Assembly: GCA_037953625.1 (NCBI GenBank) | Contig: CM075654.1 | Span: 24,297,501-24,361,500 of the forward strand | Source of the DNA: Crotalaria pallida | Lineage: Eukaryota > Streptophyta > Magnoliopsida > Fabales > Fabaceae | Reading direction: 5' to 3' | DNA length: 64,000 bases | Shown here: positions 31,420-43,457 of the stretch, piece by piece | Layout: every line of letters starts with the position of its first letter | Position numbering within the stretch: the stretch's first letter is position 1 | Notes under the pieces: generated by a model | The model's database searches: none | The model's input: the letters and a program-made list of their open reading frames with translations, nothing else | Told to the model about the DNA's origin: nothing | Translations under genes and position numbers: made by a program

Positions 31420-33088
31420 CAAACTCGGGGCTGGTGCAGGAATAATTTTGGAAAATTCCGAGGGGGTCACCCTCGAATATTCTTTGAAGTTTGGATTTTC
31501 AACATCAAACAATCAGGCGGAGTATGAAGCTGTGTTGGTCGGGCTAAGAATGGCAAAAGAAGTTGGGGCCTGTGAAGTGAAGATCTTCAGCGATTCCCAA
31601 TTGGTGGTTTCACATGTCAAAGGCGATTACCAGGCCAAGGAACCTATTCTTCAAAAATACTTGGAAAAGGTGAAGTTCTTATCTTCGGAATTTGCGAAGG
31701 TCGAATTCTGCCACATCCCGAGGGAGAGTAATAGCCGAGCGGATATTCTCTCCAAGCTCGCTTCGACAAAGAGTCCCGAAAACAACAAAACGTTGATCCA
31801 AGAAATGGTGCATGGACCTAGCATTGTCCTCCCTATTTCGGTGGATCCAAGCTGGATTGCTCCGATCACGGGTTACTTGGAACAAGGGATTTTGCCAACT
31901 GATCCAATAGAGACCAAGAAACTCGTCAGAAAAGCATCGCAGTTTGCCCTTGTTAGTGGAATCCTGTTTCACCGAGGGGTCAGCGGCCCAATGCTCAGAT
32001 GTTTGGACCCTGCCGAAGCAAAACAGACGCTGGAGGAGGTTCACGGGGGGATTGGAAGTCATCATGTCGGGGGGAAGTCACTGGCTAAAAAGGTTCTAAG
32101 GGCAGGATACTACTGGCCGACCCTTCAACAAGACGCAATCAGCCATGTGAAGAGATGTGAGAAATGTCAGTTCCACAGTGATGTATACCAGAAACCCGCC
32201 GAGGAACTCCATTCACTTTCATCTCCCTATCCCTTCTATCAGTGGGGAATGGATTTGATTAGACCGTTCCCTACCGCACCAGGACAGATCAAGTGGGTGA
32301 TAGTGGCCATCGATTATTTCACAAAGTGGGTTGAAGCTGAGCCGCTTGCTACCATTTCATCAGCAAAGGTTCAGAAGTTCTTCGAGAGACAGGTCGTGGC
32401 TCGATTCGAAGTTCCGCAAGTGGTAGTAACGGACAATGGAACTCAATTTGCGGCAAAGGCATTCAAGGATTTGGTCAACGCTCTGAGCATTAAGCACTAC
32501 TTTTCCTTAGTCGAGCATCCCCAGACTAATGGGCAAGTAGAATCCGTAAACCGATCCATCATCCAGGGGATCAAGAGAAGACTCGAAGGTGCGAAGGGGA
32601 ATTGGCTGGAAAACTTGTATGAGGTGCTTTGGTCGTATCGCACTACCATACAAACTTCAACAGGAGAAACACCTTATCGGCTCACTTATGGGTGTGACGC
32701 AGTCATCCCCATTGAAACAATCATCCCTTCATTCCGAGTTATGCAACAGCCGAATCCCCTCAACAACACTTTATTGTGTGAGGATCTTGTTTTATCTGAA
32801 GAAGTCAGGGATTTAGCCGCCGAACGAGAAAAGCATGCCAAGACGATGCAAGCGAAAGGATATAATCGTACGGTTGTACCCAGAGAGTTCGAGGTAGGTG
32901 ACCTTGTCTTGAGAAGAGCTGATATTGGTCTCAAAAATGCAAAGGACGGAAAACTGGCCCAAAGCTGGGAAGGACCATACCGAGTAGCCTCCATGACTGG
33001 AACAGGATCCTACAAGCTCGAAACTCTCTCGGGAGCCCTCATCAACAACACCTGGAACGTGGCAAAGCTCAGAGCATACTATAGTTAG
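31403..33088 (+). CDS. pol: Tat second RNase H and integrase
   Basis: Residues 1-120 are an additional RNase H (DGSSNKLGAGAGIIL, NQAEYEAVLVGLR, IFSDSQLVV, ESNSRADILSKLAS) of the type that marks the Tat lineage. Then comes the integrase zinc region (HVGGKSL...YYWPTL...CEKCQ). The DDE core has D in WGMDLI, D in VVTDNGTQF and E in NGQVESVNR. The C-terminal region includes FEVGDLVLRR and SWEGPYRV. All catalytic residues are present. The start is set by a frameshift, not a true initiation site. Confidence 0.93.
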   Translation: MDGSSNKLGAGAGIILENSEGVTLEYSLKFGFSTSNNQAEYEAVLVGLRMAKEVGACEVKIFSDSQLVVSHVKGDYQAKEPILQKYLEKVKFLSSEFAKVEFCHIPRESNSRADILSKLASTKSPENNKTLIQEMVHGPSIVLPISVDPSWIAPITGYLEQGILPTDPIETKKLVRKASQFALVSGILFHRGVSGPMLRCLDPAEAKQTLEEVHGGIGSHHVGGKSLAKKVLRAGYYWPTLQQDAISHVKRCEKCQFHSDVYQKPAEELHSLSSPYPFYQWGMDLIRPFPTAPGQIKWVIVAIDYFTKWVEAEPLATISSAKVQKFFERQVVARFEVPQVVVTDNGTQFAAKAFKDLVNALSIKHYFSLVEHPQTNGQVESVNRSIIQGIKRRLEGAKGNWLENLYEVLWSYRTTIQTSTGETPYRLTYGCDAVIPIETIIPSFRVMQQPNPLNNTLLCEDLVLSEEVRDLAAEREKHAKTMQAKGYNRTVVPREFEVGDLVLRRADIGLKNAKDGKLAQSWEGPYRVASMTGTGSYKLETLSGALINNTWNVAKLRAYYS

Positions 33089-33582
33089 AATTTTTCTTTC
33101 ATTTCAATTTCATAGTTTCAATTGTTTTTATTGTTAGAATTGTTTATTTCTTTTTAATGATGGTGTACGCTCGGTGGAACTCCGAGCCCATTGTATTTAC
33201 TGCTTCTAATCAATAAAAGGACTGTTATTGAATTCATTGTATTACGTACTTTTCCTCATACTCGATTAGCCACCGTTTATGACGCGAACGATTATAAACA
33301 GCTCGGATAAGAGCTTATAACTCGTCAAGTACTTTATTGAGACTCCCAATTCAAACATGGTTTCCTAAAATCATTTCTTACGTCGCGGATAGAGGAACCC
33401 ACCTTGGCTAAAGTGCTGGAGTTCCGAGGTCTTAACACTTGAATTCTTAACGAAAAGTATAAAAAGAAGCATAACATGACTACAAATTTTATAAATATTC
33501 CAAGTGTTCCAAACAAGGTAATGCAGCAAAAGTTTAAACCCATCTACTGGGGCAATTAAAAAAAGGAAGCAAAATGATCAAA
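33089..33582 (+). other. Spacer after integrase
   Basis: Non-coding DNA between pol and the antisense gene; its right end would be the 3' end of the antisense transcript. No reading frame of note. Confidence 0.5.
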
Positions 33583-36500
33583 CTATTCTAAATCGGACAA
33601 CACAATGCTGTCAGCATTGAATGTGTCTTCTTCTTCTTCACCTTCGGCATCCTCGGCTCCGTCCCCCTCGGAATCCTTGGCCAAATGGTCAGGCAGGTCG
33701 GCGTTGTTCAGATCTATGGGAGCCCCACTCGGGCTGACAATTCGACCATCTTTCACAGCAAAATTAGGGTCAGCACCCTTGGTCACGAGCCCAGGATTCA
33801 GAATGCGGAGTTGCTCGGCAGTGTTGTAGAAAGAATCTTCAATTGCATGGTCCCAATTGTACAGATTCTCCTTGGCTGCCTTCTTATGTTTGAGAGCTTT
33901 CGCTCTCATCTTCTCCAAGGAAGCTCGAAGCCCGAGTATCTCATCCTTAGCATACTCGTGCTGCTCCTGTGCCAAGGCAGCAACTTGCTCGGCTTTCCGA
34001 GCTTTCTCTGTAGCTACCTGAAGAGCAGCAGCGTCCTCCTCAGCCTTTTTCTAGATCCCCTGAAGTGCTTCCTCGGCCCGAGCTTTTTCCCCCTCAGAAT
34101 CTTGTGCTGCCTTTTGAAGTTGTTCATTTTCAGCAGCAAGCGTTTGGATTTTCTTGTTAAGACCTTGGACCTGAAGTTCCAGATAATCCTCCTGCTCGTC
34201 TGCCTCACTTCTCCTTTTCTTTTCCTCGGCTGCCAGTCCAGCATGAGCGTCATCACCATGATGACCGAGGTGATGAAGAATGCTCGCACCCCTTAAAAAA
34301 CTCTTCACCAGGGATTTACAATTGTTTTCCCAGGTCCCAGGGGTTCAGGCCTCAATCACTTCAGCATCCTCGGGAGGGAAGACAGAGGCAATAAAGGAAT
34401 CAGACATCTTCTTACCCCACACCGTCTTGGCAGCGGCATCTTCTTTACCCTCGGGAATCTCTATCCCTTTCTTGGACTTGCTTAAATTAAACCAGTCCCC
34501 AGCAAGACCTTTCCCTTTATCCAGCCGAGGCCTCTTGAGGGGGGGCTCGGGTGTGCATTAAGGAGCTGTTTGAGCCTCCACTTCGACGTTCACAACGTCA
34601 ATGATGCGATCTCCCTTGACCACTTGTTCAACACCTGTGACCTTAACGGTCGGAGGGGCTGTGAGGATGGTGGCCGGGCTGTTAGAAGAGGTCGGCTGAG
34701 AAGACTGACCCATGCTTGGCGAGCCAGATGCACTTTCTTTGATTGCAGCTAGTTGTGATACTCTAGCTGCCCGAGCTTCACTCTTCTTGGCCTTAGTTGC
34801 TTTCTTTCCCATTGTTTCTGCCAAAAGAACAGGTTAGTACGAGCAAAAAAAAAAAAGTAATACTCAGCTCGGCCTTCACTTCGTCTCGTGTTCCTTTTAA
34901 TAAGATTTTTTTGGTATCAATGGGACCGTTCGCTTGAAGGTATTCCCAAACAAAATCACACAATCGCATTTCGGCTTTTGACAAATCCAACTTGTAGTCA
35001 AATTGATACAAGGAGGGCCCCCGGTTATAGATGTTTGTCGTCCAACCTAGTGGAAACCGAGGCACGACCTTAACCATCCCATCCTCTTTAATTTGTTCCA
35101 TAAACCAACTCACTCCAGCCCCGGTATACTCGTATTTGAAGAAAAGAGGTTTGAAATGAGGAAACCGCAATTGGTGGTTGAAACAACTAAGGAACCCTAG
35201 GAGAACACCTAGAAGGGGGGGTTGAATAGGTGTAAAAGAAACCTTGAAAGATTTTCTTACGAAACAATCAAAACAAATGATTTTTGCAAATTATACAGCC
35301 TTTAATCGATTAATCTGAATCATAATCGATTAAGCCTGAAAGTCCAAATTCACTTAATCGATTATGAATATGCTTAATCGATTAAATCTATCAGAAACTG
35401 AAAAATCACTTTTCAATCGCATACGAAAATCAATCAATCAACACGTATAATCAGAGATTCAGCGGAAACAATTAACACCTATATTCTTATTGATTATCCT
35501 AGGTTATGAAAATGATTTTCCCCAACTTAATTTGAACAATAAAGATTCAATTCAATCAATTATGAAAATCAATCTTTCTCTAGGTTTTCAACCAAGAACA
35601 CAATGAATAACAAGAATGTAAAGAGTTAAGGGTTTAGAGATACGACACAGTGATTTATCCTGGTTCACTTTCATCCGCTTGAAAGCTACATCCAGTCCCC
35701 TCTTCAACCAAGAGAGATTCTTCACTATGAGGAATTAGAGTTCTCAAATTACAAGTAAGTGCCTCACAAGACTCCCTTCTTGCTAGCCTACAAGAGATAC
35801 TCCACACCCTTGCCTTGTAATCCTATTGATCTTCTCTCTAATCTAACCTCTACCCCTTGTTGATAATCGACACAACAAGTCTTCTTTGCTTGATGATAAT
35901 CCACACACCAAGGCTTCACTTTGCTTGATTCACAACCAAGACTTTCTTCTTCTTCAATTGCTTGAATGAACTTGCTTGATGATAAACGACACACCAAGTC
36001 TTCTTTGTTGTAGTTGGCTTGCCTTCTTGCAAAGATTACAACTCAATGAATACACATGACACTCCTATGAATCTCATTCAATAGCTATGACAAATCAATA
36101 TGAGAGATTCAAGAGTTCTTGATCAAAGAATATGAAAATAGAAAAGCTTTGATCTTTGAAATTGAGAGAGAATAGAATGGCTTGATTCTTGTAAAATTTA
36201 TTATGAAAGTGTTCTAATTAATCACAAAGGTTAGGAAAAGGTTTATATAGAATACCCAAAAGTTGTAGCACTTGAAAACTGATTTTGAGAAGTGAAAATC
36301 GTATTTTAAAAAACCAGATCTGCAATATTTAATCGATTAAATCCCTTCTTAATCGATTAGTAATCGATTAACAATGTTCTTAATCGATTAGACACTGATG
36401 AAACTTGATTAAAACTTGTTTTCTCAAAACCAAACCTTTCCTTTAAAACCTTTAAGCCACCTATTGATTCTAGGTTAAGTGAAAACTCAAATTATGATTT

Positions 36501-37764
36501 AATCATGACTATGATAGAGATTCACTACCCTCTAAATAATCTACCCAAATAAAAGACCTAAGAAGCTTGAGAGGCAAAAGATAAAACAATTACAATTACA
36601 CTCAAACTAAGTCTTCATGAGCTTGCTTTCTCTCTTCTTCATTTGATGTTTGTTGTTGCTTGTTGAACTTGAAACTTGATCAACATTCGTAGCTTGTTCA
36701 AAACACTTTGTCATTATCAAAACATTCATCATGGAACTTACATGAAAGACTTCCAAGAATCAGTCACCTTCGCAAAAAGGGCATGCCCCCTCCGAGCCTT
36801 TAGGGATACCTAAAGCCCCTTAGAGTCACCAAACTTGTTTACTTGGGGGGCATATAACCAAAAGAATGATCTTATAGTCGCCACTTTACCCTCAGCGTTG
36901 CAAAACTTCTGGAAGGCTCGGAGGAACGCCCAACCACTTGGATGTAGTTGGCTCGGAGCTATACCCAGATGAGCGAGGACTTCAACCTCGAAAGTGGAAA
37001 AAGGGCATGCGGATACCGACTCTGGTCGCTATCTCTTCATAGAAATAAAAATATTGTCTATTCTCTGGTACTTGGAGGCATATTCGATCGTCAACTCCCA
37101 AAGGTCTCAATACAAATTCCGAAGCGTTTCCATCAGCGTTCGGAGGTGTCAGGATTGGTCGGAGATGGTTAAGACTATCTTCTGTCAACAATGAGGGTCT
37201 CGTCCCTAGCACCTCCCGATCAAAAACGACGTCGTACTGTGCGTGATTGAGCGGCAAAGGGTACTCTTCAGGATTGGTAGCACACCTGCGTTCCACCATA
37301 TCTCGGGAAAAAGCAAAAGGCTCGGCGTTAGGATTTTTTACAGCACATGTCTTTATTCTAAAATTAAGGCCGAGCCCTGGACTTTTTCCCCCTTCCCTTT
37401 GAGGACTTCCTAAAGGTTTTTCCTCGGTGCGACGTTCGGGACTAGTCCTGACTTGAGCTCGACGCTCGGCAAACCTATAGGCCAATAACCATATGCTATC
37501 TTCCGTAGTGTTAGAAGGATACTCTATGGTCAATGGTCCTATCTTGGACGACTTGTTAGATCCATTGTCACGAGGGGGGATAGGAGTTGGAGGACTGATT
37601 TCATCGTTGTCAGAACTGAGTTCTACAGGATTCTCAGGATTCCCTGAGTGACTAGAACTCCCAGAACTCCCAGAAAAACCAGAATCGCTATCACTAAAAG
37701 GTTCCTCTCCTATTCTCCTACAAAGTTCGTGATAAATCCTCTTCCAATCCCTCCAGTCACTCAT
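33583..37764 (-). pseudogene. Antisense gene of the Tat element (Transposase_28-like), broken
   Basis: Read right to left. 37764-36982 (261 aa) starts MSDWRDWKRIYHELC, is Ser-rich, and ends IATRVGIRMPF. A shift near 36990 continues as a PSQLHP.GWAFLRAF-type region to 36748. A solo copia LTR with its target copy splits it. It resumes at 35156 (PLFFKYEYTG, WTTNIYNRG). A 58-nt intron-like piece follows near 34875-34815 (CTGAGT in place of GTGAGT; acceptor TTTTGGCAG). Then a basic MGKKATKAKKSEAR segment, a coiled coil (34250-33900; stop at 34051-34053) and an acidic tail lead to the stop at 33583. Tat elements commonly carry such an antisense gene. Its role is unknown. Confidence 0.75.
35157..36742 (-). 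mobile_element. Solo LTR, SIRE/Maximus-like, inside the Tat antisense gene
   Basis: A perfect 5-bp target duplication TGAAA lies at 35152-35156 and 36743-36747. It shares extended sequence with the solo LTR at 9987-11504. It contains AATCGATT palindromes at 35304/35324, 35356/35376, 36331/36351 and 36362/36382, every pair exactly 20 bp apart. Confidence 0.9.
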
Positions 37765-38395
37765 GATTCAGAAAACAAAAAAGCCAAAACACTATCTACC
37801 CAGAACAAAAAACCCCAAAATCCCTGCAAAACCCAAAAATGCGAAACCCTTTCAACAAATAGAAAAAAAAGAGCAGAACCAGAAAATGAGTGGTTGAAAA
37901 AGAGGAAGGAGTTACCTGCTTTCAATTGTTGGGAAGATTGATTCTGGTAGAAGATTGCGGGCTCTGAAGCGTGGATAGTGGAAAGGAGATTGAGAGAAAG
38001 TAGGAGATTCTGGGTGGAAAGGAATTTGAGAGAGAGAAATAGAGATTGAGGTCTGGGACGTTTCTGAGGATAAGAAATGAATGAGTAGTGAGAAGAGGAT
38101 CAGGAGATTCGAACTATTGAAGGAAACCTTTCAGTTTCCCTCTTTAAGTTCGAGTGGGCCGGAAGCCCACTAATCCACCCAACCACTCGCACAATGAGAC
38201 GTGGCGGTTGCTAAGGACCCTTTTTCAAATTTCAAAATTTGAAATGATTTGGCACAATTTACAAGGAAACGCGCCGTATCTAGAGAATCCAAAACGTCAC
38301 CTCGAACAGTTGGCATAATTACAGCTGTCACGAGACATCCGAAAAGGTCAACCCTAAACACTTGCTACCTCGTCACAGACTTCTCAAAGTCTTAC
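37765..38395. other. 3' untranslated region of the Tat element
   Basis: No coding frame. It probably holds the antisense gene's promoter and leader, since that gene starts at 37764 reading left. Confidence 0.4.
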
Positions 38396-38408
38396 GAGCT
38401 GGGGGGCT
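38396..38408 (+). other. Polypurine tract of the Tat element
   Basis: GAGCTGGGGGGCT lies immediately before the 3' LTR. Confidence 0.75.
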
Positions 38409-39046
38409 TGTAGAGTCTGCCGACCAGACACGGATTCAAGCCTTGTCAAAGGGATTCTCTAAGGGCACGTACCTCGGTACACCTAACATGAACGTCCCTC
38501 GCTCGGACTCATGGACTCCAAGTATAACCAAAGGACCAAGCTCGGACTTGATGGAACCGAGCCTCTTCCTCGGTCCTCAACCCATCAGGCTCGGGACCCT
38601 AGGCCGAGATACACCGTCGGCTTGTGGATAGACTCAGTCCTATCAAGGATTCTTATCCCTTCCGCAAATCTCTCCTAGATTCTCGCTAACAGCCTAGACA
38701 TGAGATCTTCAGCTGATCCTAACCAGATTCTTAGAGCATAAACTTCCGGTATTATCTCAACAGAGTCCTGGTTCAGCACGACTCTGGTATAGGGCCCAAA
38801 CGGCCCATATCAGCTCCCTAAAAACCCTATAAATAGCTCATAACAGCTAGGGTTTCAGGTACGTACTCTCATCCCTAAGTTGACACTCTGCACACACTTG
38901 TTGACTGGGGAAACCCTGCTTTTCCCAACTGGAACTGCAGAAACACCATAAGTCATACATAAAACACTTGATCTTCTCTTGAGCTCCTGGTTGCCATAAT
39001 CTTGAGCGCTTAGAGGTTTAAGGACATAGTGTTCAAGGACACTACA
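38409..39046 (+). repeat. 3' LTR of the Tat element
   Basis: Same 638 bp as 26662-27299 with about 10 differences. Ends CACTACA, followed by target copy GTTTT. Confidence 0.93.
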
Positions 39047-39160
39047 GTTTTGTTTTTTTTTTTTTTTTTTTTTGAAATTTTGGTAAGTTGTTATACATAC
39101 TTACTTTGATTATTCTTTGTTGAAAGAATATGCAAATAATTGATCATTTTCTCTTTTCAA

Positions 39161-39220
39161 AGAAGAGAATGGCTAAGGCTTCTAGGATTAAGAAGAAATA
39201 TCCTGATCTTATTCTGGTGA
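39161..39220 (+). pseudogene. ATG8-like exon 2 (captured)
   Basis: The frame reads KRMAKASRIKKKYPDLILV, matching the ATG8 stretch E-K-R-x-A-E-A-x-R-I-R-E-K-Y-P-D-x-I-P-V in spacing. It follows FKQEHDL of the exon at 26600-26644 once the Tat element is discounted. The splice acceptor has decayed (TTTTCAAAG) and homology fades after about 39216. Confidence 0.62.
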
Positions 39221-39259
39221 AAAATAATTTTTGTGAGTCTTTTGCCTATTTGAAGAAAC

Positions 39260-40557
39260 AATGTTTTTCAAAATATTTAAATAATAATAATAATAATAAA
39301 TGTGATAATTATATTAAAAAATAATAATGGTAAAAAGATATTAATTTATCCATCAAATAAATATAAGAAATATCTTATAATATTATCCAATAAAAAAATC
39401 AAAATCTATAATTTTGGTTTAATTATATAAAATTTTTCATATTAGATGTGATAATTATATTTAAAATATGCTAAATTATCATATCTTATGCAATAGAAAA
39501 TATTTTGATTTATCTTTAAATTTACTCATAATACCATCAAACAAAAAAATATAAAAAAGTTTAATTTTCATTTCACTCTAATAATTAATCATAATATCAT
39601 GATAAAACATGTTAATTCATCGATCAACTAAATAAGGAATAGTACATTAATTTAATACTCATCTATACATAGACAAATATAATATTAAATATATAAAAAA
39701 GAAGAGCCAACATTATATTCATAATAAAGTGCAATGTGTTAACCAAGATAGTCAAAAATAACAATTTCAATGTCTTCATGTTCTATGAAATAGTGGATAT
39801 TCCAATTTATCCTTAAATTTTTTCATAATAGCATTAAACAAAAAAGATCAAAATATTTAATTCTGATTTGTTTTTAATTATCATGATAAAGTTGATAATC
39901 ATATAAAAATATTAATTTATCTATTAAATAAATAAGGAGTATCTAATTCTGATTTACTTTTGATTCATCATAATAAAGTTAATAATCATGTAAAAAAATG
40001 TTAATTTATCTATTGAATAAATAAGGAAAATCTCAGATAAAAAATGTTACTTTTTATTTATATAAGGAAGTACAAAAGTTTTCAACAAGCTCATTTTTTA
40101 TTGTTGTGTAATAATAATCTTTACTTTAAAATATTTAAATATTAATAATTCGTGCATTGCACATGTTAAAAATAAAAAAGGTTAATTTTGATTCCACTCT
40201 AATTAATAAAACATGTTAATTATCGATCAACTAAATAAGGAATACATTAATTTAATATTGATCTATGCATAAATAAATATAATATTAAAAAATAAATTGT
40301 CATTATCTTCCAATGAATTCATGTCCAATGAAATAAGGGATATTATGATTTATCATTAATTATTCTCATAATACCATCAAACAAACAAAATCAAAAAAAT
40401 AATAATAATTTTTTATTTATCATAATAAAGTATATTGAATAATCTTTTTTTTATAATTATTTTTGTTATTGTTTAATAATAATCTTTACTTTATAATGAA
40501 AATAATAATAATCTTTAATTTAAAATATTTAATATAAAAAATTTAATATCAACAACT
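39260..40557. other. AT-rich 3' body of Helitron A
   Basis: No gene. Shares ordered blocks with 42420-43180 of Helitron B (TGATAATTATATT, TTAATTTATCCATCAAATAAATATAAG, CATAATACCATCAAAC). A further CGTGCATTGCAC hairpin-like copy at about 40153 may be a nested Helitron end. Confidence 0.55.
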
Positions 40558-40979
40558 CGTGCATTGCACGGGGTAAGAGCTACTACTTATATAAAAAAAA
40601 TCTATTTTCGAGGCATCACGTTTTTCCGCTTAAGGAATACTCGCACCACGTTTGTCCGCTTAAGGATTACTCGAATCAGAGTGTTTGTAATTAAATAACA
40701 TTATCTCTAATCAAAATTATAATTTGAAATTAAATAAATTATCTGTCCAAAATTATAATTTGAAATTAAATAAATTATCTATATTTTAAATCATTATCCT
40801 CATTTTGTTAAAAGAAAAAATAATCATTATCCTCAAAAAGATAAACCCAAAGAGACGAGGTTTAAGTTCATGATAAACCCAAAAATCTAACAAAAGTTTA
40901 TTTATCTATAATTCTTTTTAGTTATCACATATTTCAAACCATAAATATGATGATTTCTCAAGTATACACATACTCATGG

Positions 40980-41230
40980 CTTCCATAATCATGAACGCCA
41001 CCTCGCTCCTTCATCATTCTCCTTTATTTTTTATTGTTCATCAACCACTTCCTCTTCCAATGTGTCTGCCCTCCTCGCAAAAACTCAAAAGAGCTCTTCT
41101 CTTTGCTTTGTGTTAATGAGAAGGAGTCAATTGAAGACCTAAAAGAGGAGGAACTGTGACCAGATCAACATCAATACAGAATTGTAACGCAAGGAAAGCC
41201 GCAGTTGCAAGTTGCAAAATAATTGTATAT
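40980..41230 (+). pseudogene. Possible captured gene fragment in Helitron B (unidentified)
   Basis: This part is less AT-rich. From 40993 it can be read as MNATSLLHHSPLFFIVHQPL and on to SSQKLKRALLFAL, then in another frame CVNEKESIEDLKEEEL. The first part looks like a Ser/Pro-rich organelle-targeting leader and the second like an acidic protein start. I do not recognise the gene and the frames do not join. Confidence 0.3.
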
Positions 41231-43184
41231 AATAGCATTTGCTTATAATTAATTTTGTTTATTGTAATAAATTTTGATTATAGAGGAGTTTTCCACGATT
41301 GTATATAATAAGATTTGCTTATATACTTGATCTCTTTGATGCTTTATAGTTGCGACATTCTTCTTTTCCTATTAACAGGTTTTGCATAAGATCTTGACCT
41401 GGATTAGGTGTTCTTAATTATTATTTCTAGATTTGCATATTTTCTGATTGAGACACTGTTTAGTGGCATGTATTTGTAGATGAATGTTTATTTATTATGG
41501 AATGCCCTTTTTTTAGTGGGTCTTTTATTTTTTTTAGCTTTTTTTAATGAAAAAAAGATCATTCTTTAAATGGGAAAAAAATACGAGGTACGAATGAGAT
41601 AGATATACTTTTTCGGATTTGGGAGCTGATAAAAAATAATAATTTTTTTCCTCTTAAAAAAAATATTTTTCAATACCCTTATAAATGAATAAATAAAATC
41701 TATCAATGTATATAACAAGTATTGTCCTTGGGGATATGTAAATAAAAATTATAAAATATAAACTATTTATTTAAACTATAAGTAGTATAGTAGAACTTTT
41801 ATTCCTACACGTCAACCCAAAAGCTAAACTTAAAGAAAAAAACACAAAGTTAAATGCATTTCAAAAAGTAAAAAAAAAATCAAAATGATTAGAAGATTAG
41901 GCTAAAGAAGATTTTTTTTAGGATCAAATCTTATGATTAACTTGAGATAAGATAAACGAAGAACAAATCAAAATATTTAAATATGAATATTAATAAATGT
42001 GATAATTATTATATTAAAAAAAGATAATTGTAAAAAAAATATTAATTTACCGATCAAATAAATATAAGAAATACTTATATTATTTATTATTTTGAGCTCC
42101 TTTTTTGAGCTTTACTTGAGACAATTTTTCCTAACACACTATTTATAACAAACAAAACAATATTTTATCAATATTGAAATTGAGAGTATCCCAATATTTT
42201 TTTAAAGGTAAAACAAATTAAAAAATTAAATTTTTTTTCAAACATTATAAATAATAAGGATATATGATTAAATATAATGATTATAGTTTTATATAAAGAT
42301 ATTTCAAAAAATTATTTCAAGATAATTCAGATAATTAGGAAAAAGATTTTTTAGAATCAAATTTTATGATTAACTTGAGATAAGATAAACGATGAAAAAA
42401 ATCAAAATATTTAAATATGAGTAATACTAATAAATGTGATAATCATATTTATAAAAAAAATGGTAATTGTAAAAAAAATATTAATCTATCCATCAAATAA
42501 ATATAAGATATATCTTATAATATCACGAAATAAAAAAAAAATCAGAATGTATAATTTTGGTTTAATTATGACTTTTCATATGAAAGGATTTATTATATTC
42601 AAAAGATGCTAAATTATCATATCATTTGATATATGAAATATGTTGATTTATCCTTTAATATACTCATAATACCATCAAACAAAAATATATATAGAAAAGT
42701 TTAATTTTGATTTCACTTTAATTAATCATAAAAAACGAAATAATGATATTTAAAAACGTTTTAATTCATCATCAGCTAAATAACATCATTTTAAATATTT
42801 AATACTTATCTATACATAAACAAATATAATATTAAATATAAAAAATTCAATATCGTCTTCATGTCCTATGAAATAATGGATATTCTATCATAAAAAAATA
42901 GTGGATATTCTAATTTATCCTTCAATTTGCTCATAATATCATCAAACAAAAAAAATCAGAATATTTAATTCTGATTTATTTAAATCCATCATAATAAACT
43001 TGATAATCATATAACAAATGTTAATTTATCCGTTAATTAAATAAGTAAAGACAAAAATTCCTTAACAAGTTCATTTAAATTAATTTTTTTTTAAAGTATA
43101 GGGTTTGATTTGAGTCTCAGTCTTTTTGTATGGTTATTTTTTTATTGTTGTTCAATAATAGTTTTTACTTAAAAATATTTAATA

Positions 43185-43457
43185 CTCCCTCCGTCCCTAA
43201 TTATAAGGTCCTCTTAACACTTTTATTTTGTCCCTATTTATAAGGCCATTTGCCAATTTTCAATGAGCATTAATTATTTTTTTCCACAAACACCCCTATT
43301 TATTTAACACTTTTTAGATTCCCAATAATATTAATAGGGGTAATTTTGAAAATACATATCAAAAGTTCACATTTCCAATACAATTAACTAAATTATTCCA
43401 CTTTCTTAATGGACCTGAAATCTCCCAAGAGGGCCTTATAATTAGGGACGGAGGTAG
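43185..43457. mobile_element. Stowaway MITE inside Helitron B
   Basis: The ends CTCCCTCCGTCCCTAATTAT and the complement of ATAATTAGGGACGGAGGTAG match at nearly every base and are flanked by TA (43183-43184, 43458-43459). Confidence 0.9.

Larger units (their letters stand above)
26662..39046 (+). mobile_element. Complete Ty3/gypsy Tat-lineage retrotransposon (12.4 kb)
   Basis: The two 638-bp LTRs (26662-27299, 38409-39046) differ at about 10 positions by eye (about 1.6%). A perfect target duplication GTTTT lies at 26657-26661 and 39047-39051. The order is LTR, primer site, gag-protease, RT-RNase H, second RNase H plus integrase, a 5.3-kb 3' region with an antisense gene, polypurine tract, LTR. 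The extra RNase H before integrase and the antisense gene are typical of the Tat lineage. One stop codon and one frameshift interrupt pol, so this copy is probably not autonomous. Confidence 0.93.
26002..40583 (+). mobile_element. Helitron A with ATG8-like exons, split by the Tat retrotransposon
   Basis: The start TCTTTTTCGAGGCACC at 26002 matches the start of Helitron B (TCTATTTTCGAGGC at 40601). The 3' end has a hairpin CGTGC-ATT-GCACG at 40558-40570 and ends AGAGCTAC (40583), close to the Helitron CTRR rule. The 3' 1.3 kb (39280-40580) matches the 3' part of Helitron B. Without the inserted 12.4-kb Tat element it would be about 2.2 kb. No RepHel gene is seen, so it is non-autonomous. Confidence 0.68.
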
